Shown one piece after another: positions 1 to 8,672 of a DNA stretch of 64,000 nt. A program made the translations under genes and the position numbers. The notes under the pieces are model-generated. The model searched no databases. It saw nothing but the letters and a program-made list of their open reading frames with translations, and was not told the origin of the DNA. Within the stretch, counting starts at the first letter, position 1, and every line of letters starts with the position of its first letter. Source of the DNA: Knoellia sp. p5-6-4 (GTDB lineage Bacteria > Actinomycetota > Actinomycetes > Actinomycetales > Dermatophilaceae); the NCBI RefSeq assembly GCF_029222705.1, contig NZ_JARGZF010000001.1, positions 1,856,437 to 1,920,436 on the forward strand. The letters run 5' to 3'.

Positions 1-2
1 CA

Positions 3-3000
3 GACGTGGTCGTGGCCGCCTTCGCCTCACCCGCCACCGCGCGCGACTGGGACTGGCTCAAGTGGGTGCCCCACACGGCGTCGCCGCACAGCCCGCTCGG
101 CCCGCGCCACCTCGCGAGCAGCGGCCCCGCCTGCGCCGGCCTGCTGACCGAGCTCGAGGAGCTCGTCGCCGGCGACGGCGACGCCGGTGCGGCTCCCGGG
201 GCCGCACCCGTCGAGGACCCGCAGGGCTTCACCCCGCCGGCCCTGCCCGCAGACCGGCCCGCGGTCGTCGTGCTTGTGGAGGACGACGCACCGGTCGAGC
301 GCAGCCGGCTCGTGCAGCTCGCCGAGAACGGCTGGCGCCACGGCGTCGTCGTCGTGTGGGTCGCCCCCACCACGCCGCTGCTGCCCGCCGCCTGCCGCAC
401 CTTCGTCGAGACCTCGGCCGACGCCAGCAGCGACACCGTCGGCTACGTCGGCGAGGCGGTCGTGCGCACCCCCCTCACCACCGACACCGTGGCGGTCGCC
501 GACGTCGAGCGCGCCGCCCGGCTCATGGCTCCGGTGGTCGACTCCGGCGTGCCGGTCGACGACGACAGCGACCTGCCGCGCTCGGTCTCCTTCCTCAGCC
601 TCGTCGGCCCTGAGCTGGCCGAGGCCCCGGGCGCCGTCATCGAGCGCTGGGGCGAGAGCCGCTCCATCCTCACCGGCCCGTATGCCGCGCCCGCGGCCGC
701 GCGCGCCAAGGCCGGCAACCTGCGCGCCGTCGTCGGCCAGTCCACCCAGGGCACCTTCTCCATCGACCTGCGCGCCGACGGCCCGCACGCCCTCGTCGGC
801 GGCACGACCGGTGCGGGCAAGTCCGAGCTGCTGCAGGCGTGGATCCTCGGCATGGCCGCGGCCCACTCGCCCCAGCGGCTGACCTTCCTGCTCGTCGACT
901 ACAAGGGCGGCTCGGCGTTCCGCGACTGCGTCAACCTGCCCCACACGGTGGGTCTGGTCACCGACCTCTCGCCCCACCTGGTGCGCCGGGCGCTCGCCTC
1001 GCTGTCGGCCGAGCTCCGCCACCGCGAGCACATCCTCGCGCAGCACAAGGCCAAGGACCTCGTCGAGCTCGAGCGGCGCGGCGAGGTGGCCGCACCGCCG
1101 AGCCTGGTCATCGTGGTCGACGAGTTCGCCGCCCTCGTGCAGGAGGTGCCCGAGTTCGTCGACGGCGTGGTCAACGTCGCCCAGCGCGGACGCTCGCTGG
1201 GCCTGCACCTCATCCTCGCGACCCAGCGCCCGGCCGGCGTCATCAAGGACAACCTGCGCGCCAACACCAACCTGCGGCTCGCCCTGCGGATGGCCGACGA
1301 GGCCGACAGCGAGGACGTGCTCGGCACCACCGCCGCGGCCTACTTCGACCCGGCCCTGCCGGGGCGCGCGGTGTCCAAGTCCGGCCCGGGGCGGCTCACG
1401 CCGTTCCAGACCGGGTATGCCGGCGGGTGGACCTCCGACGAGCCGCCCCGGGCCGAGGTGACGGTCGAGACGCTCGGCTTCGGCTCCGGCGTGCCCTGGG
1501 AGCGCCCGGTCGCCGAGGAGCACGGCGCCGCGGCCGCGGACCTCGGTCCCACCGACATCCAGCGGATCGTCACGCAGATCGGCACGGCGTCGCAGGAGGC
1601 CCAGATCCCCTCTCCCCGCAAGCCGTGGCTACCGGAGCTCGCGCCGGTCTACGACCTGGCCGCGCTGCCCACCGCGCGCCGCGACGACGAGTTCGTCTTC
1701 GGCGTCAGCGACGACCCCGAGAGCCAGTCGCAGCCGGTCATCAGCTTCCGCCCCGACGTCGAGGGCAACCTCGCGGTCTACGGCGCCAGCGGCTCGGGCA
1801 AGAGCGCGTTCCTCCGCTCGATCGCCGTGGCGGCCGGCTTCACGGTGCGCGGCGGGCCCTGCCACGTCTACGGGCTCGACTTCGGCAACCGCGGCCTGGC
1901 CATGCTCGAGGGCCTGCCGCACGTCGGCAGCGTCATCTACGGCGGCGACCACGAGCGCCTGGTGCGGCTGCTGACCATGCTGCGCGAGACCATCGACGAG
2001 CGGGCGGTGCGCTACTCGCAGATGAGCGCGGCCACCATCACCGAGTACCGCCGGCTCTCGGGGGCCCGGGACGAGCCGCGCATCCTCGTGCTGGTCGACG
2101 GCCTCGCCGCCTTCGCGCAGGCCTACGACAACGGCCCCGGCCAGAAGTGGGTCGACGAGCTCACCTCGATCGCGGCCGACGGCCGGCCGGTCGGCGTGCA
2201 CCTCGTCGTGACGGTCGACCAGCGCAGCGGCATGTGGGGGACCCTCTCCTCGGCCGTCCAGCAGCGCGTCGTGCTGCGCATGGCCTCGGTCGACGACTAC
2301 CTCAGCCTCGACGTGCCGTCCGACGTGCTCTCGCTCGCCTCGCCACCCGGGCGGGCGATCGTGCACGGGCGGGAGGTTCAGGTCGCCGTGCTCGGCGGTT
2401 CCGCCGAGAGCACCTCCCAGGCTCGCGCCATCAAGGCCTTCGGCGAGGCCGTGCGCCGAGCCGGTGGGTCGGAGGCAGCGCCCATCCGGTCGCTGCCGGA
2501 GCGCGTCGAGCTCGCCGAGTTGCCGGCGCTCGACGCCGAGGGTCGCGCCGTCGTGGGGCTCTCCTCGACGACGCTGCGGCCGGTCGGCTACGTGCTGAGG
2601 GGCCCGCACATGGTGCTCGGTCCTTCCGGCAGCGGGCGGACCACCGCCGTGCTGACGATGGTGCAGGCGGCCCGGCGGGCGCGCCCCGGCCTGCAGGCGT
2701 GGCTGTTCAGCCCGCGCAAGTCCGCGCTGACCCGGGCCGAGGGCCTGTGGGCCGGTGTCGCGATCGGGGCCGACGCCTGCGAGAGCGCCGCCGAGCGGCT
2801 GCGGGCCCAGGTGGTCGACGCCGGCGACGACGGTGCCTCGATGCTCGTCGTCGTCGAGCGGGCCCAGGACCTCGACAACAGCGGCTGCGAGGACGCCATC
2901 GCCGACCTCGTGCGCGAGTTGCTCGGGGCCGAGCAGGTCGTCATCGCCGAGGCGGACTCGTCGTTCTTCAACTCCAGCTACGGCCTGGCCGGCGGGTTCC

Positions 3001-3224
3001 GGGGGGGGCGCTCGGGCATCTCGCTCCAGCCCAACGGCGACGACTCGCAGGCGTTCTCGGTCGACTACCGAGGGGTCAGCGGGGACCAGGTGCTGGAGGG
3101 ACGGGGCTACCTCGTCACTCGCGGCAACCCAGAGCTCGTCCAGGTCGCTCTGCCGGTTCCGTTGGGGCGCAACGGAATCTCAGGCGACCTCGACGGAACC
3201 CGCGTGCCGCAGCACACGGGGTAG
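3..3224 (+). CDS. eccC: Type VII secretion FtsK/SpoIIIE ATPase EccC, C-terminal part
   Basis: Motor ATPase of the ESX/type VII system, which drives export of WXG100 proteins across the membrane. The reading frame is open to the window edge, so the N-terminus (membrane anchor, roughly 250-300 residues by family length) is missing. The visible part begins near a DWDWLKW segment typical of the region before the first ATPase domain. Three P-loop domains follow, with Walker A motifs at about residues 264 (GTTGAGKS), 594 (GASGSGKS) and 872 (GPSGSGRT). The last has Arg in place of the P-loop Lys, as often seen in degenerate EccC domains 2/3. A run of eight G at about 3001 is in frame. The Esx-like genes start 113 bp downstream, as is usual for EccC-Esx loci. 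The other ESX core genes (eccB, eccD, mycP) must lie outside the window. Confidence 0.93.
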   Translation, partial: DVVVAAFASPATARDWDWLKWVPHTASPHSPLGPRHLASSGPACAGLLTELEELVAGDGDAGAAPGAAPVEDPQGFTPPALPADRPAVVVLVEDDAPVERSRLVQLAENGWRHGVVVVWVAPTTPLLPAACRTFVETSADASSDTVGYVGEAVVRTPLTTDTVAVADVERAARLMAPVVDSGVPVDDDSDLPRSVSFLSLVGPELAEAPGAVIERWGESRSILTGPYAAPAAARAKAGNLRAVVGQSTQGTFSIDLRADGPHALVGGTTGAGKSELLQAWILGMAAAHSPQRLTFLLVDYKGGSAFRDCVNLPHTVGLVTDLSPHLVRRALASLSAELRHREHILAQHKAKDLVELERRGEVAAPPSLVIVVDEFAALVQEVPEFVDGVVNVAQRGRSLGLHLILATQRPAGVIKDNLRANTNLRLALRMADEADSEDVLGTTAAAYFDPALPGRAVSKSGPGRLTPFQTGYAGGWTSDEPPRAEVTVETLGFGSGVPWERPVAEEHGAAAADLGPTDIQRIVTQIGTASQEAQIPSPRKPWLPELAPVYDLAALPTARRDDEFVFGVSDDPESQSQPVISFRPDVEGNLAVYGASGSGKSAFLRSIAVAAGFTVRGGPCHVYGLDFGNRGLAMLEGLPHVGSVIYGGDHERLVRLLTMLRETIDERAVRYSQMSAATITEYRRLSGARDEPRILVLVDGLAAFAQAYDNGPGQKWVDELTSIAADGRPVGVHLVVTVDQRSGMWGTLSSAVQQRVVLRMASVDDYLSLDVPSDVLSLASPPGRAIVHGREVQVAVLGGSAESTSQARAIKAFGEAVRRAGGSEAAPIRSLPERVELAELPALDAEGRAVVGLSSTTLRPVGYVLRGPHMVLGPSGSGRTTAVLTMVQAARRARPGLQAWLFSPRKSALTRAEGLWAGVAIGADACESAAERLRAQVVDAGDDGASMLVVVERAQDLDNSGCEDAIADLVRELLGAEQVVIAEADSSFFNSSYGLAGGFRGGRSGISLQPNGDDSQAFSVDYRGVSGDQVLEGRGYLVTRGNPELVQVALPVPLGRNGISGDLDGTRVPQHTG

Positions 3225-3336
3225 CGGGGTGGGGAGTGCTCCCCATTGTTGTCACGGAGAGCCGCCCCTAGGTTTGACCACACCAAGGACGCGACAGGCA
3301 CGCAGGTGCCTCGCAGGGAAGGAACGAGGGGAACCG

Positions 3337-3603
3337 ATGGCTGGATTGAACCCGCCGGTCTGCCGCGCGCAGGCCGAGGTCCTGGAGAACCAGGCGCAGA
3401 AGATCAAGACGATCAGGGCCAACGTCGACAGCCTGGTCGAGGAGCTGAAGCAGCACTGGTGGGGGCCGGACTCCAAGCAGTTCGCCTCGCAGTGGGAGGG
3501 CACGCACAAGCCCGAGCTGACCAAGGTGCACTCGCAGCTGCAGAAGGTCGTGCAGGACGTGCGCCAGAACATCAAGCAGCAGGAAGCGGCCTCGGGCCAC
3601 TGA
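3337..3603 (+). CDS. WXG100 family protein (EsxA/EsxB-like), first of pair
   Basis: Small (88 aa) helical-hairpin substrate of the type VII system. The signature W-W-G lies at residues 41-43, between two helices rich in charged heptads. The total length fits the ~100 aa family. The ATG at 3337 is preceded by GGAACGAGGGG, which serves as ribosome binding site. The reading frame that opens farther upstream runs through non-coding leader. The protein probably pairs with the product at 3676 to form the exported heterodimer. The last residues (QQEAASGH) carry no obvious YxxxD/E export motif, so that signal may be on the partner or on the larger protein at 4079. WXG100 identity is clear. The pairing is inferred from neighbourhood. 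Confidence 0.9.
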   Translation: MAGLNPPVCRAQAEVLENQAQKIKTIRANVDSLVEELKQHWWGPDSKQFASQWEGTHKPELTKVHSQLQKVVQDVRQNIKQQEAASGH

Positions 3604-3613
3604 CCCGAAGCTC

Positions 3614-3630
3614 CGACCCGCACCGGGTCG
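3614..3630 (+). promoter_or_regulatory. Intercistronic hairpin between the two WXG100 genes
   Basis: Perfect 7-bp inverted repeat CGACCCG/CGGGTCG with a 3-nt loop, starting 10 nt after the first WXG100 stop codon. No T-run follows, so it is more likely an mRNA-stabilising or attenuating hairpin than a full terminator. Confidence 0.5.
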
Positions 3631-3675
3631 GCTCCACCACCCACACCCGTACTTCAGCAGCGCAAGGAGAAGACC

Positions 3676-3981
3676 ATGGCGACAGCAGAGGGCAACGCCG
3701 GAGGCAGCACCCAGTTCACCCACGGCATGGACGTCGCGCGGGTCGAGGACATCCTCACCCGCCTCGCCAAGGCTCGGCAGAACCTCACCGAGGTGCAGAG
3801 CAAGGCCGACGCCGCCGTGCGCAAGCTCGGCTCGAACTGGGGCGGCCCGGACGCCTCGGCGTTCCAGGCCCAGTGGCCCAAGCACTCGAGCCAGATCGAG
3901 AACGCGGTGCAGTCACTCGACCGCATGGAGAAGGCCGCCCGCAAGGACGTCCAGGAGCAGCGCCAGGCGTCCAAGGCCTGA
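3676..3981 (+). CDS. WXG100 family protein, second of pair
   Basis: A 101-aa protein with W-G-G at residues 55-57 between two predicted helices, so a second Esx-type substrate. The AAGGAGAAGACC before the ATG is a good ribosome binding site. Its N-terminal segment THGMDVARV resembles THGMDLGRV in the protein at 4079, so these two N-terminal domains probably share recent ancestry or a partner. Genes on both sides are co-directional and separated by short gaps containing hairpins. The likely role is heterodimer partner of the 3337 product and secreted substrate of the EccC-driven system. Confidence 0.9.
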   Translation: MATAEGNAGGSTQFTHGMDVARVEDILTRLAKARQNLTEVQSKADAAVRKLGSNWGGPDASAFQAQWPKHSSQIENAVQSLDRMEKAARKDVQEQRQASKA

Positions 3982-3991
3982 GGCCACACCC

Positions 3992-4023
3992 GCCGGGCAC
4001 GCGCCACGAAGGCCGTGCCCGGC
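3992..4023 (+). terminator. Strong intercistronic hairpin after the WXG100 pair
   Basis: A 10-bp perfect stem (GCCGGGCACG with CGTGCCCGGC) encloses a 12-nt loop, 10 nt after the second WXG100 stop. There is no T-tract. It may set a high ratio of the small Esx proteins to the downstream large substrate by partial termination or 3'-end protection. Confidence 0.55.
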
Positions 4024-4078
4024 CGGGCGGCACCACCACCACAACCACCGCCAGACGGCCTGAACACGAGGGGGAGCC

Positions 4079-5245
4079 ATGGCAGAGCGCTACACGCACG
4101 GCATGGACCTGGGCCGCGTCCGCAGCATCGCCGACCGGCTTGCCGCCGCGCAGCGCGACCTTGCCGGGGTGTCGACCCGGGCCGACGACGCCGCGCGCCA
4201 GCTGCGCGAGGCCTGGCAGGGCGAGGACGCCCAGTCGTTCGCCCGGCGGTGGCCGGTGCTGCGCCAGACGCTCGACGACCAGGCGAGCGACCTCGAGACC
4301 CTCGTGCGCCGGCTGCGCCAGCAGGCCGAGGAGCAGGAGCGGGCCTCCGGCGTCGGTGGGAACGGCGACTCCGACGGCGACGGCATCCCGAACCGGCGCG
4401 ACCGTGACCGTGACGGCGACGGCACGCCCGACACGCGCGACACCGACGACGACAACGACGGCACCCCCGACTCGCGGGACCCGGACCACCCCACCGTCAA
4501 CGTCGACGCCGACGTGCCCAGGGACGGCGACGGCGACGGCTACGACGACACGACGGGCGAGGAGGTCGACACCGACGGCGACGGCACGCCCGACCTGCGC
4601 GACCCGGACTCTCCTCCCCAGGACCCGACGGGATGGAACAAGACCTGGGAGAAGGAGTGGGTCGACAACAACCCCCAGCACGAGGCCGACCTGCGCGTCG
4701 ACGTGAGCCTGGAGCTCGGCAGCGTCGAGAAGGAGCTGTGGGACGCCTCGGTCTACGACACGACCTGGGGCGACGAGAACGGCACCCACGCCACGGTCGA
4801 CCTGCTCTCCACCGAGGGCAGGTCCGAGGGCACCTGGTCGATCGACCGTGACGGCCTGACCACGGCTGGGGCGCTGACCGCTGGAGGCTACCTCGCCAAG
4901 ACCAGTGGCGCCTGGTCCAACAGCCACGGCACCAGCGCGAGCGGTTCTGCCTACGTCGGCGGCGAGGCGAACGCCAAGGCCGGGCTCTCGCTGGGCCTGG
5001 ACGGGGTGAGGGCCAACGCCGGCTTCGACGCCTTCGTCGGCGGCAAGGCGGAGGCCAACATCAACCAGGACTTCGGCCCGGTCGACGCCGGCGTCGGTGG
5101 CGAGATCTCCTACGGCCTCGGGGCCCACGCCGAGGCCGACGGCGAGTTCTCCGCCGACCGCGTGGGCGTCTCGGTCGACATCGGCGCCACCCTCGGCATC
5201 GGCGGCGGTATCGAGATCGACCTCGGCTTCGACCCGCCGTGGTGA
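4079..5245 (+). CDS. WXG100-headed protein with Asp-rich (TSP3-like) repeats and Gly-rich beta domain
   Basis: A 388-aa protein with three visible parts. Residues 1-90 form a WXG100-like helical hairpin (W-Q-G at 46-48). Residues about 95-180 are an Asp-rich stretch of repeats of the D-x-D-x-D-G-x-x-D type (DSDGDG, DRDGDG, DDDNDG, DGDGDG, DTDGDG), as in thrombospondin type 3 calcium-binding repeats. Residues about 190-388 alternate small and hydrophobic residues (SGSAYVGGEANAKAGLSLG...), which predicts extended beta structure. No catalytic motif or signal peptide is visible. The WXG head and position behind eccC argue for export by type VII secretion, after which extracellular calcium could fold the repeats. 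It could be a large effector, a pore-type toxin or a surface structure. No immunity gene is obvious unless it is the next gene. Domain layout is seen directly; function is unknown. Confidence 0.8.
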   Translation: MAERYTHGMDLGRVRSIADRLAAAQRDLAGVSTRADDAARQLREAWQGEDAQSFARRWPVLRQTLDDQASDLETLVRRLRQQAEEQERASGVGGNGDSDGDGIPNRRDRDRDGDGTPDTRDTDDDNDGTPDSRDPDHPTVNVDADVPRDGDGDGYDDTTGEEVDTDGDGTPDLRDPDSPPQDPTGWNKTWEKEWVDNNPQHEADLRVDVSLELGSVEKELWDASVYDTTWGDENGTHATVDLLSTEGRSEGTWSIDRDGLTTAGALTAGGYLAKTSGAWSNSHGTSASGSAYVGGEANAKAGLSLGLDGVRANAGFDAFVGGKAEANINQDFGPVDAGVGGEISYGLGAHAEADGEFSADRVGVSVDIGATLGIGGGIEIDLGFDPPW

Positions 5246-5292
5246 GCCACGTGACCCCTGCCCCCGCACCGTACTCCCACGGAAGGCCTGAG

Positions 5293-5769
5293 ATGACCAC
5301 CCTGAGCTACCCGAGCGACCGCTTCCCGGCCCCGCCGTCGGTGACCCTCGACATCCCGGACGACTGGGAGCCGGTCTCCGTGCCCGCGGTCGCCCTTGCC
5401 GCCAAACAGAGCGGCGGACAGCAGGCGTTCACCGCCAACGTCATCGTGCGCCTCGGCACCAGGCCCGGCCTCGACCAGCCGGCCGACGCCCTCATGGAGC
5501 TCGCCGGAGCGGTGCAGGGCCGCCAGGACGCCACCGTCGGGGAGATGCAGCACGTCGAGCTCGGCGGGCTGCCGTTCGTGCGGGTCGACGTCGCCTGGAC
5601 CGACCCCCGCGGCATCGCCATCCGCCAGCACCACCTGTTCACCGGCCTGCCGCGCGAGGACGGCCTGCAGGACTTCGTGCACCTCACCGGCTCGGTCGGC
5701 GGTCCGGAGGCCGACAGCGACGAGGCCGTCGTGATCAAGGTGCTCGAGTCGGTGCGCGTCAGCCGCTGA
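5293..5769 (+). CDS. LpqN/Mog1-PsbP-like small protein, possible partner of the type VII substrate
   Basis: A 158-aa cytosolic-looking protein without signal peptide. The pattern (LDIPDDWEP near residue 18, ANVIVR near 48, then a central ELGGLPFVRVDVAW strand and a C-terminal VVIKVLESVRV strand) resembles the Mog1/PsbP-like fold of actinobacterial LpqN/DUF1795-type proteins. I start it at 5293 because GGAAGG lies 6 nt before this ATG. A GTG at 5239 would overlap the preceding gene. It is the last co-directional gene of the type VII cluster, 47 bp after the WXG/Asp-repeat gene. A chaperone or immunity role for that protein is possible but rests only on position. Confidence 0.6.
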   Translation: MTTLSYPSDRFPAPPSVTLDIPDDWEPVSVPAVALAAKQSGGQQAFTANVIVRLGTRPGLDQPADALMELAGAVQGRQDATVGEMQHVELGGLPFVRVDVAWTDPRGIAIRQHHLFTGLPREDGLQDFVHLTGSVGGPEADSDEAVVIKVLESVRVSR

Positions 5770-5793
5770 CGGCTGGTCCGGGCCCGCGGCGGC

Positions 5794-6492
5794 TCAGACC
5801 GCGCAGCTCTCGCCCTCGCAGGTGGCGTCGCCGTCGGTGGTGACCATCTGCAGCGGGTGGGCCTCGCTCCACGCCTGGTTCAGGGCCTGGGTGAACAGCT
5901 CGGTCGGCTGCGCGCCGGAGATGCCGTACTTCCCGTCGATGACGAAGAACGGCACGCCGCGGATGCCGTAGGCCTGGGCCTGGGTGATGTCGGCCCGCAC
6001 GTCCTCGGCGTGAGCACGCGACTCGAGCACCCCGCGGGCCTGCTCCTCCTCGAGACCCGCGTCACCGGCGAGGCGCACCAGCACCTCGCGGTCGCCGATC
6101 TGCTCTCCCTCGGTGAAGAAGGCGCGCAGCAGCCGCTCCTTCATGGCGTCCGCACGGCCCTGGGTCGCGGCGAAGTGGATGAGCCGGTGGGCGTCGAAGG
6201 TGTTGCCCGACTTGGTCTCCCGCCAGTTGAACTCGAGCCCGACCGTGGCCGCGTTGGCCGCGAGCGACTCCTGGGCGGCGACCGCCTGCTCCAGCGTCAT
6301 GCCGTACTTCGCGGCGAGCCTGTCGACGGTGCGGCCCTCGGCGATGGCCGGGGCGCCCGGGTCGAGCTGGAAGCTGTGCCAGACGACCTCGACCTCGTCG
6401 CGGTGCGCGAACGACTCGAGGGCCTCCTCGAGCCGGCGCTTGCCGACGTAGCAGAACGGGCACACGACGTCTGACCAGATGTCCACCTTCAT
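5794..6492 (-). CDS. DsbA-family oxidoreductase, FrnE-like
   Basis: A 232-aa thioredoxin-fold protein with active-site C-P-F-C at residues 11-14 right after the first strand, and the cis-proline segment GVPFF near residue 182. It lacks a signal peptide, so it is expected in the cytoplasm. This fits the FrnE subgroup, linked in other bacteria to polyketide tailoring or oxidative stress. A second cysteine pair (C-E-G-E-S-C) lies at the extreme C-terminus, as in some FrnE proteins. The gene converges on the type VII cluster with only 24 nt between stops, and is separated from ino1 by a strong terminator. The substrate is unknown. Confidence 0.88.
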   Translation of the reverse strand: MKVDIWSDVVCPFCYVGKRRLEEALESFAHRDEVEVVWHSFQLDPGAPAIAEGRTVDRLAAKYGMTLEQAVAAQESLAANAATVGLEFNWRETKSGNTFDAHRLIHFAATQGRADAMKERLLRAFFTEGEQIGDREVLVRLAGDAGLEEEQARGVLESRAHAEDVRADITQAQAYGIRGVPFFVIDGKYGISGAQPTELFTQALNQAWSEAHPLQMVTTDGDATCEGESCAV

Positions 6493-6613
6493 GGGACGGT
6501 CAACTACCTCCCCGCCAACCCCATTCCCGACTTTGTCTGCGCGACGAGCGCAAGACCCGCCAGCACCTCCCTCACCCGTTCCTGCCGCAGACGACGTCGG
6601 GGGTGCAGACAGC

Positions 6614-6649
6614 GGTATGCCGCCCGCTCAGGTGAGCGGGCGGCATACC
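6614..6649 (-). terminator. Terminator palindrome after ino1
   Basis: A 17-bp perfect inverted repeat with a 2-nt centre, about 40 nt past the ino1 stop codon. Both arms carry the GTATGCC word that is over-represented across the window. It sits between two leftward genes, so it should end the padR-ino1 transcript before the DsbA gene. Confidence 0.8.
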
Positions 6650-6689
6650 GGGTGGTGCGGGGCTGGGAAGCGCTGGGTCAGCGCGTCCC

Positions 6690-7781
6690 TCAGCGCTCCT
6701 CGGTGCCGGCGATGAAGGCCTCGAGCTTGGTGCGGCCCTCGGTGTCCTCGCGCTGCACGGGCGGGGACTTCATCAGGTAGGACGAGGCGCTGATCAGGGC
6801 GCCGCCGATGCCGCGGTCCTTGGCGATCTTCGCCGCCCGGATGGCGTCGATGATGATGCCGGCCGAGTTCGGGGAGTCCCAGACCTCGAGCTTGTACTCG
6901 AGGTTCAGCGGCACGTCGCCGAACGCGCGGCCCTCGAGGCGCACGTAGGCCCACTTGCGGTCGTCGAGCCACGCGACGTAGTCGGACGGGCCGATGTGGA
7001 CGTTCTTGTCCTCGATCTTGCCGGCCAGCGGGCCGTTGAGGTTCGAGGTGACGGCCTGGGTCTTGGAGACCTTCTTGGACTCGAGGCGCTCGCGCTCGAG
7101 CATGTTCTTGAAGTCCATGTTGCCGCCGACGTTCAGCTGGTAGGTGCGGTCGAGCGTGACGCCGCGGTCCTCGAACAGCTTGGCCATGACGCGGTGGGTG
7201 ATGGTGGCACCGACCTGGCTCTTGATGTCGTCACCGATGACCGGCACACCCGCGGCCTCGAACTTCGCCGCCCACTCCGGGTCGGAGGCGATGAACACGG
7301 GGAGGGCGTTGACGAAGGCCACGCCGGCGTCGATGGCGCACTGGGCGTAGAACTTGTCGGCCTCCTCCGAACCCACCGGCAGGTAGGAGACCAGGACGTC
7401 GACCTGGTTGTCCTTGAGCACCTTGACGACGTCGACCGGCTCGGCCGCGGACTCCTCGATGGTCAGGGCGTAGTACTTGCCGATGCCGTCGAGGGTGTGG
7501 CCGCGCTGCACCGTGACGCCGGTGGTCGGGACGTCCGCGATCTTGATGGTGTTGTTCTCGGAGGCGTTGATGGCCTCGGCGAGGTCCTTGCCGACCTTCT
7601 TGTCATCGACGTCGAACGCAGCGACGAACTCGACGTCCTTGACGTGGTAGTCGCCGAACTGGACGTGCATGAGCCCGGGGACGGTGCCCGACGGGTCAGC
7701 GTCCTTGTAGTACTCGACTCCCTGCACCAGCGAGCTGGCGCAGTTGCCGACGCCGACGATGGCGACGCGCACGGTTCCCAT
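6690..7781 (-). CDS. ino1: Inositol-3-phosphate synthase
   Basis: Converts glucose-6-phosphate to 1L-myo-inositol-1-phosphate with bound NAD, the first step toward phosphatidylinositol, mycothiol and related inositol compounds. The 363-aa length matches the short actinobacterial Ino1 form. The N-terminal [13 protein letters not shown] is the NAD-binding loop. The catalytic core segments [12 protein letters not shown] and [15 protein letters not shown] are clearly recognisable. I choose the ATG at 7781 because AAAGGAGATT directly precedes it. The reading frame extends 8 codons farther without support. The gene lies 20 bp behind the padR stop, so the two are probably co-transcribed. This puts inositol synthesis about 9 kb from the inositol catabolic operon. 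Confidence 0.96.
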   Translation of the reverse strand: MGTVRVAIVGVGNCASSLVQGVEYYKDADPSGTVPGLMHVQFGDYHVKDVEFVAAFDVDDKKVGKDLAEAINASENNTIKIADVPTTGVTVQRGHTLDGIGKYYALTIEESAAEPVDVVKVLKDNQVDVLVSYLPVGSEEADKFYAQCAIDAGVAFVNALPVFIASDPEWAAKFEAAGVPVIGDDIKSQVGATITHRVMAKLFEDRGVTLDRTYQLNVGGNMDFKNMLERERLESKKVSKTQAVTSNLNGPLAGKIEDKNVHIGPSDYVAWLDDRKWAYVRLEGRAFGDVPLNLEYKLEVWDSPNSAGIIIDAIRAAKIAKDRGIGGALISASSYLMKSPPVQREDTEGRTKLEAFIAGTEER

Positions 7782-7801
7782 GGAATCTCCTTTGGTTCTC
7801 A

Positions 7802-8404
7802 TCAAGGGGTGTTTGACGGGTCTTGGGGGGCCGGGACGTCCTGCGTGCGCAGGCCCGGCTGGTTGCGCTCTGCGGTGATCAGCTCGGTCAGCCAGCGCAC
7901 CTCGCGCTCGGCGGAGTCGAGGCCGTGGCGCTGGAGCTCGGCGGTGTAGGCGTCGAGCCGCTCACGGTTCTTGGCGGCCGCGGCGCGGATGTTGGCCAGC
8001 CGCTCCTCGAGGCGGCTGCGACGCCCCTCGAGGATGCGCAGTCGTACCTCCGCCTCGGTGCGGGCGAAGAACGCGAAGTGGACGTCGAAGGTGTCGTCCT
8101 CCCACGCGGCCGGCCCCGAGTCGCGCACGAGGGCCTGGAAGTGCTCCTTGCCCTCGGCCGTGAGCTCGTAGACGATCCGCGCGCGTCGGCTCCCGGCGGT
8201 GCCGGGGGTCGTGCCCGCTGGGGCGTCGGTGATCCAGCCGCGTTCGAGGAGGGTGCGCAGGCAGGGGTAGAGCGTCCCGTAGGACAGGGCCCGAAAGGCG
8301 CCGAGCGCGGCGTTGAGCCGCTTGCGCAGCTCGTAGCCGTGCATCGGGCTCTCGTGGAGGAGGCCGAGCACCGCGAAGGCCAGCAGGTCGGCGCGTCGGG
8401 GCAT
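7802..8404 (-). CDS. PadR family transcriptional regulator, probable regulator of ino1
   Basis: A 200-aa repressor-type protein with the PadR winged helix at the N-terminus ([20 protein letters not shown], then [19 protein letters not shown]) and a C-terminal Vir-like helical dimerisation region of about 90 residues. The start at 8404 is backed by GGAAGGAG 6 nt upstream. It is followed directly by ino1 on the same strand. A perfect palindrome matching a PadR operator lies about 80 bp upstream (8484-8500), which supports autoregulation and control of ino1. The same PadR-ino1 adjacency is common in actinobacteria. The effector is unknown. Confidence 0.9.
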   Translation of the reverse strand: MPRRADLLAFAVLGLLHESPMHGYELRKRLNAALGAFRALSYGTLYPCLRTLLERGWITDAPAGTTPGTAGSRRARIVYELTAEGKEHFQALVRDSGPAAWEDDTFDVHFAFFARTEAEVRLRILEGRRSRLEERLANIRAAAAKNRERLDAYTAELQRHGLDSAEREVRWLTELITAERNQPGLRTQDVPAPQDPSNTP

Positions 8405-8483
8405 GAGGTCTCCTTCCGTGCAGGGCAGGGGGGTGGTTCGACGTGACAAACTCGAGGTATGTCAGGTGCAACCTAGCATCAGA

Positions 8484-8500
8484 TATATCGGAGCGATATA
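8484..8500. promoter_or_regulatory. Predicted PadR operator
   Basis: TATATCG, 3-nt spacer, CGATATA: a perfect 7-bp inverted repeat, strikingly AT-rich for this genome. It lies in the 353-bp gap between padR and the penicillin-binding protein gene. Alternating A/T half-sites of this type are typical of PadR operators. It is placed to control padR-ino1 leftward and possibly the rightward PBP gene. Confidence 0.7.
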
Positions 8501-8672
8501 GCCCGCGCGGGTCATCCGGGAACTCACCCGTCCGGATGGCCGTTCACCCACCCGGTGTCCCCGCGCCGCCTGACGGCGCGACCGCGTTCGTGGGCGGCGG
8601 GTCCGGCTCGGGGCTCTGTCCCGCTCGGTGGCGTGATTGTGCAGGTCAGGGGGCCTGTGGTCCACCTGCAGA

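Noticed and set aside
27-1523. Long open frames on the strand opposite eccC, dnaB, iol and other genes (several of 300-800 codons)
   Set aside because: They are the usual shadows of a 72% G+C genome. Their composition is Arg/Ala/Gly/Pro-rich without recognisable motifs, and each overlaps a gene with a clear family match.
2994-3010. Phase-variable G8 tract in eccC
   Set aside because: The run is in frame and no alternative coding state makes sense. Runs of this length are expected in very G+C-rich DNA.
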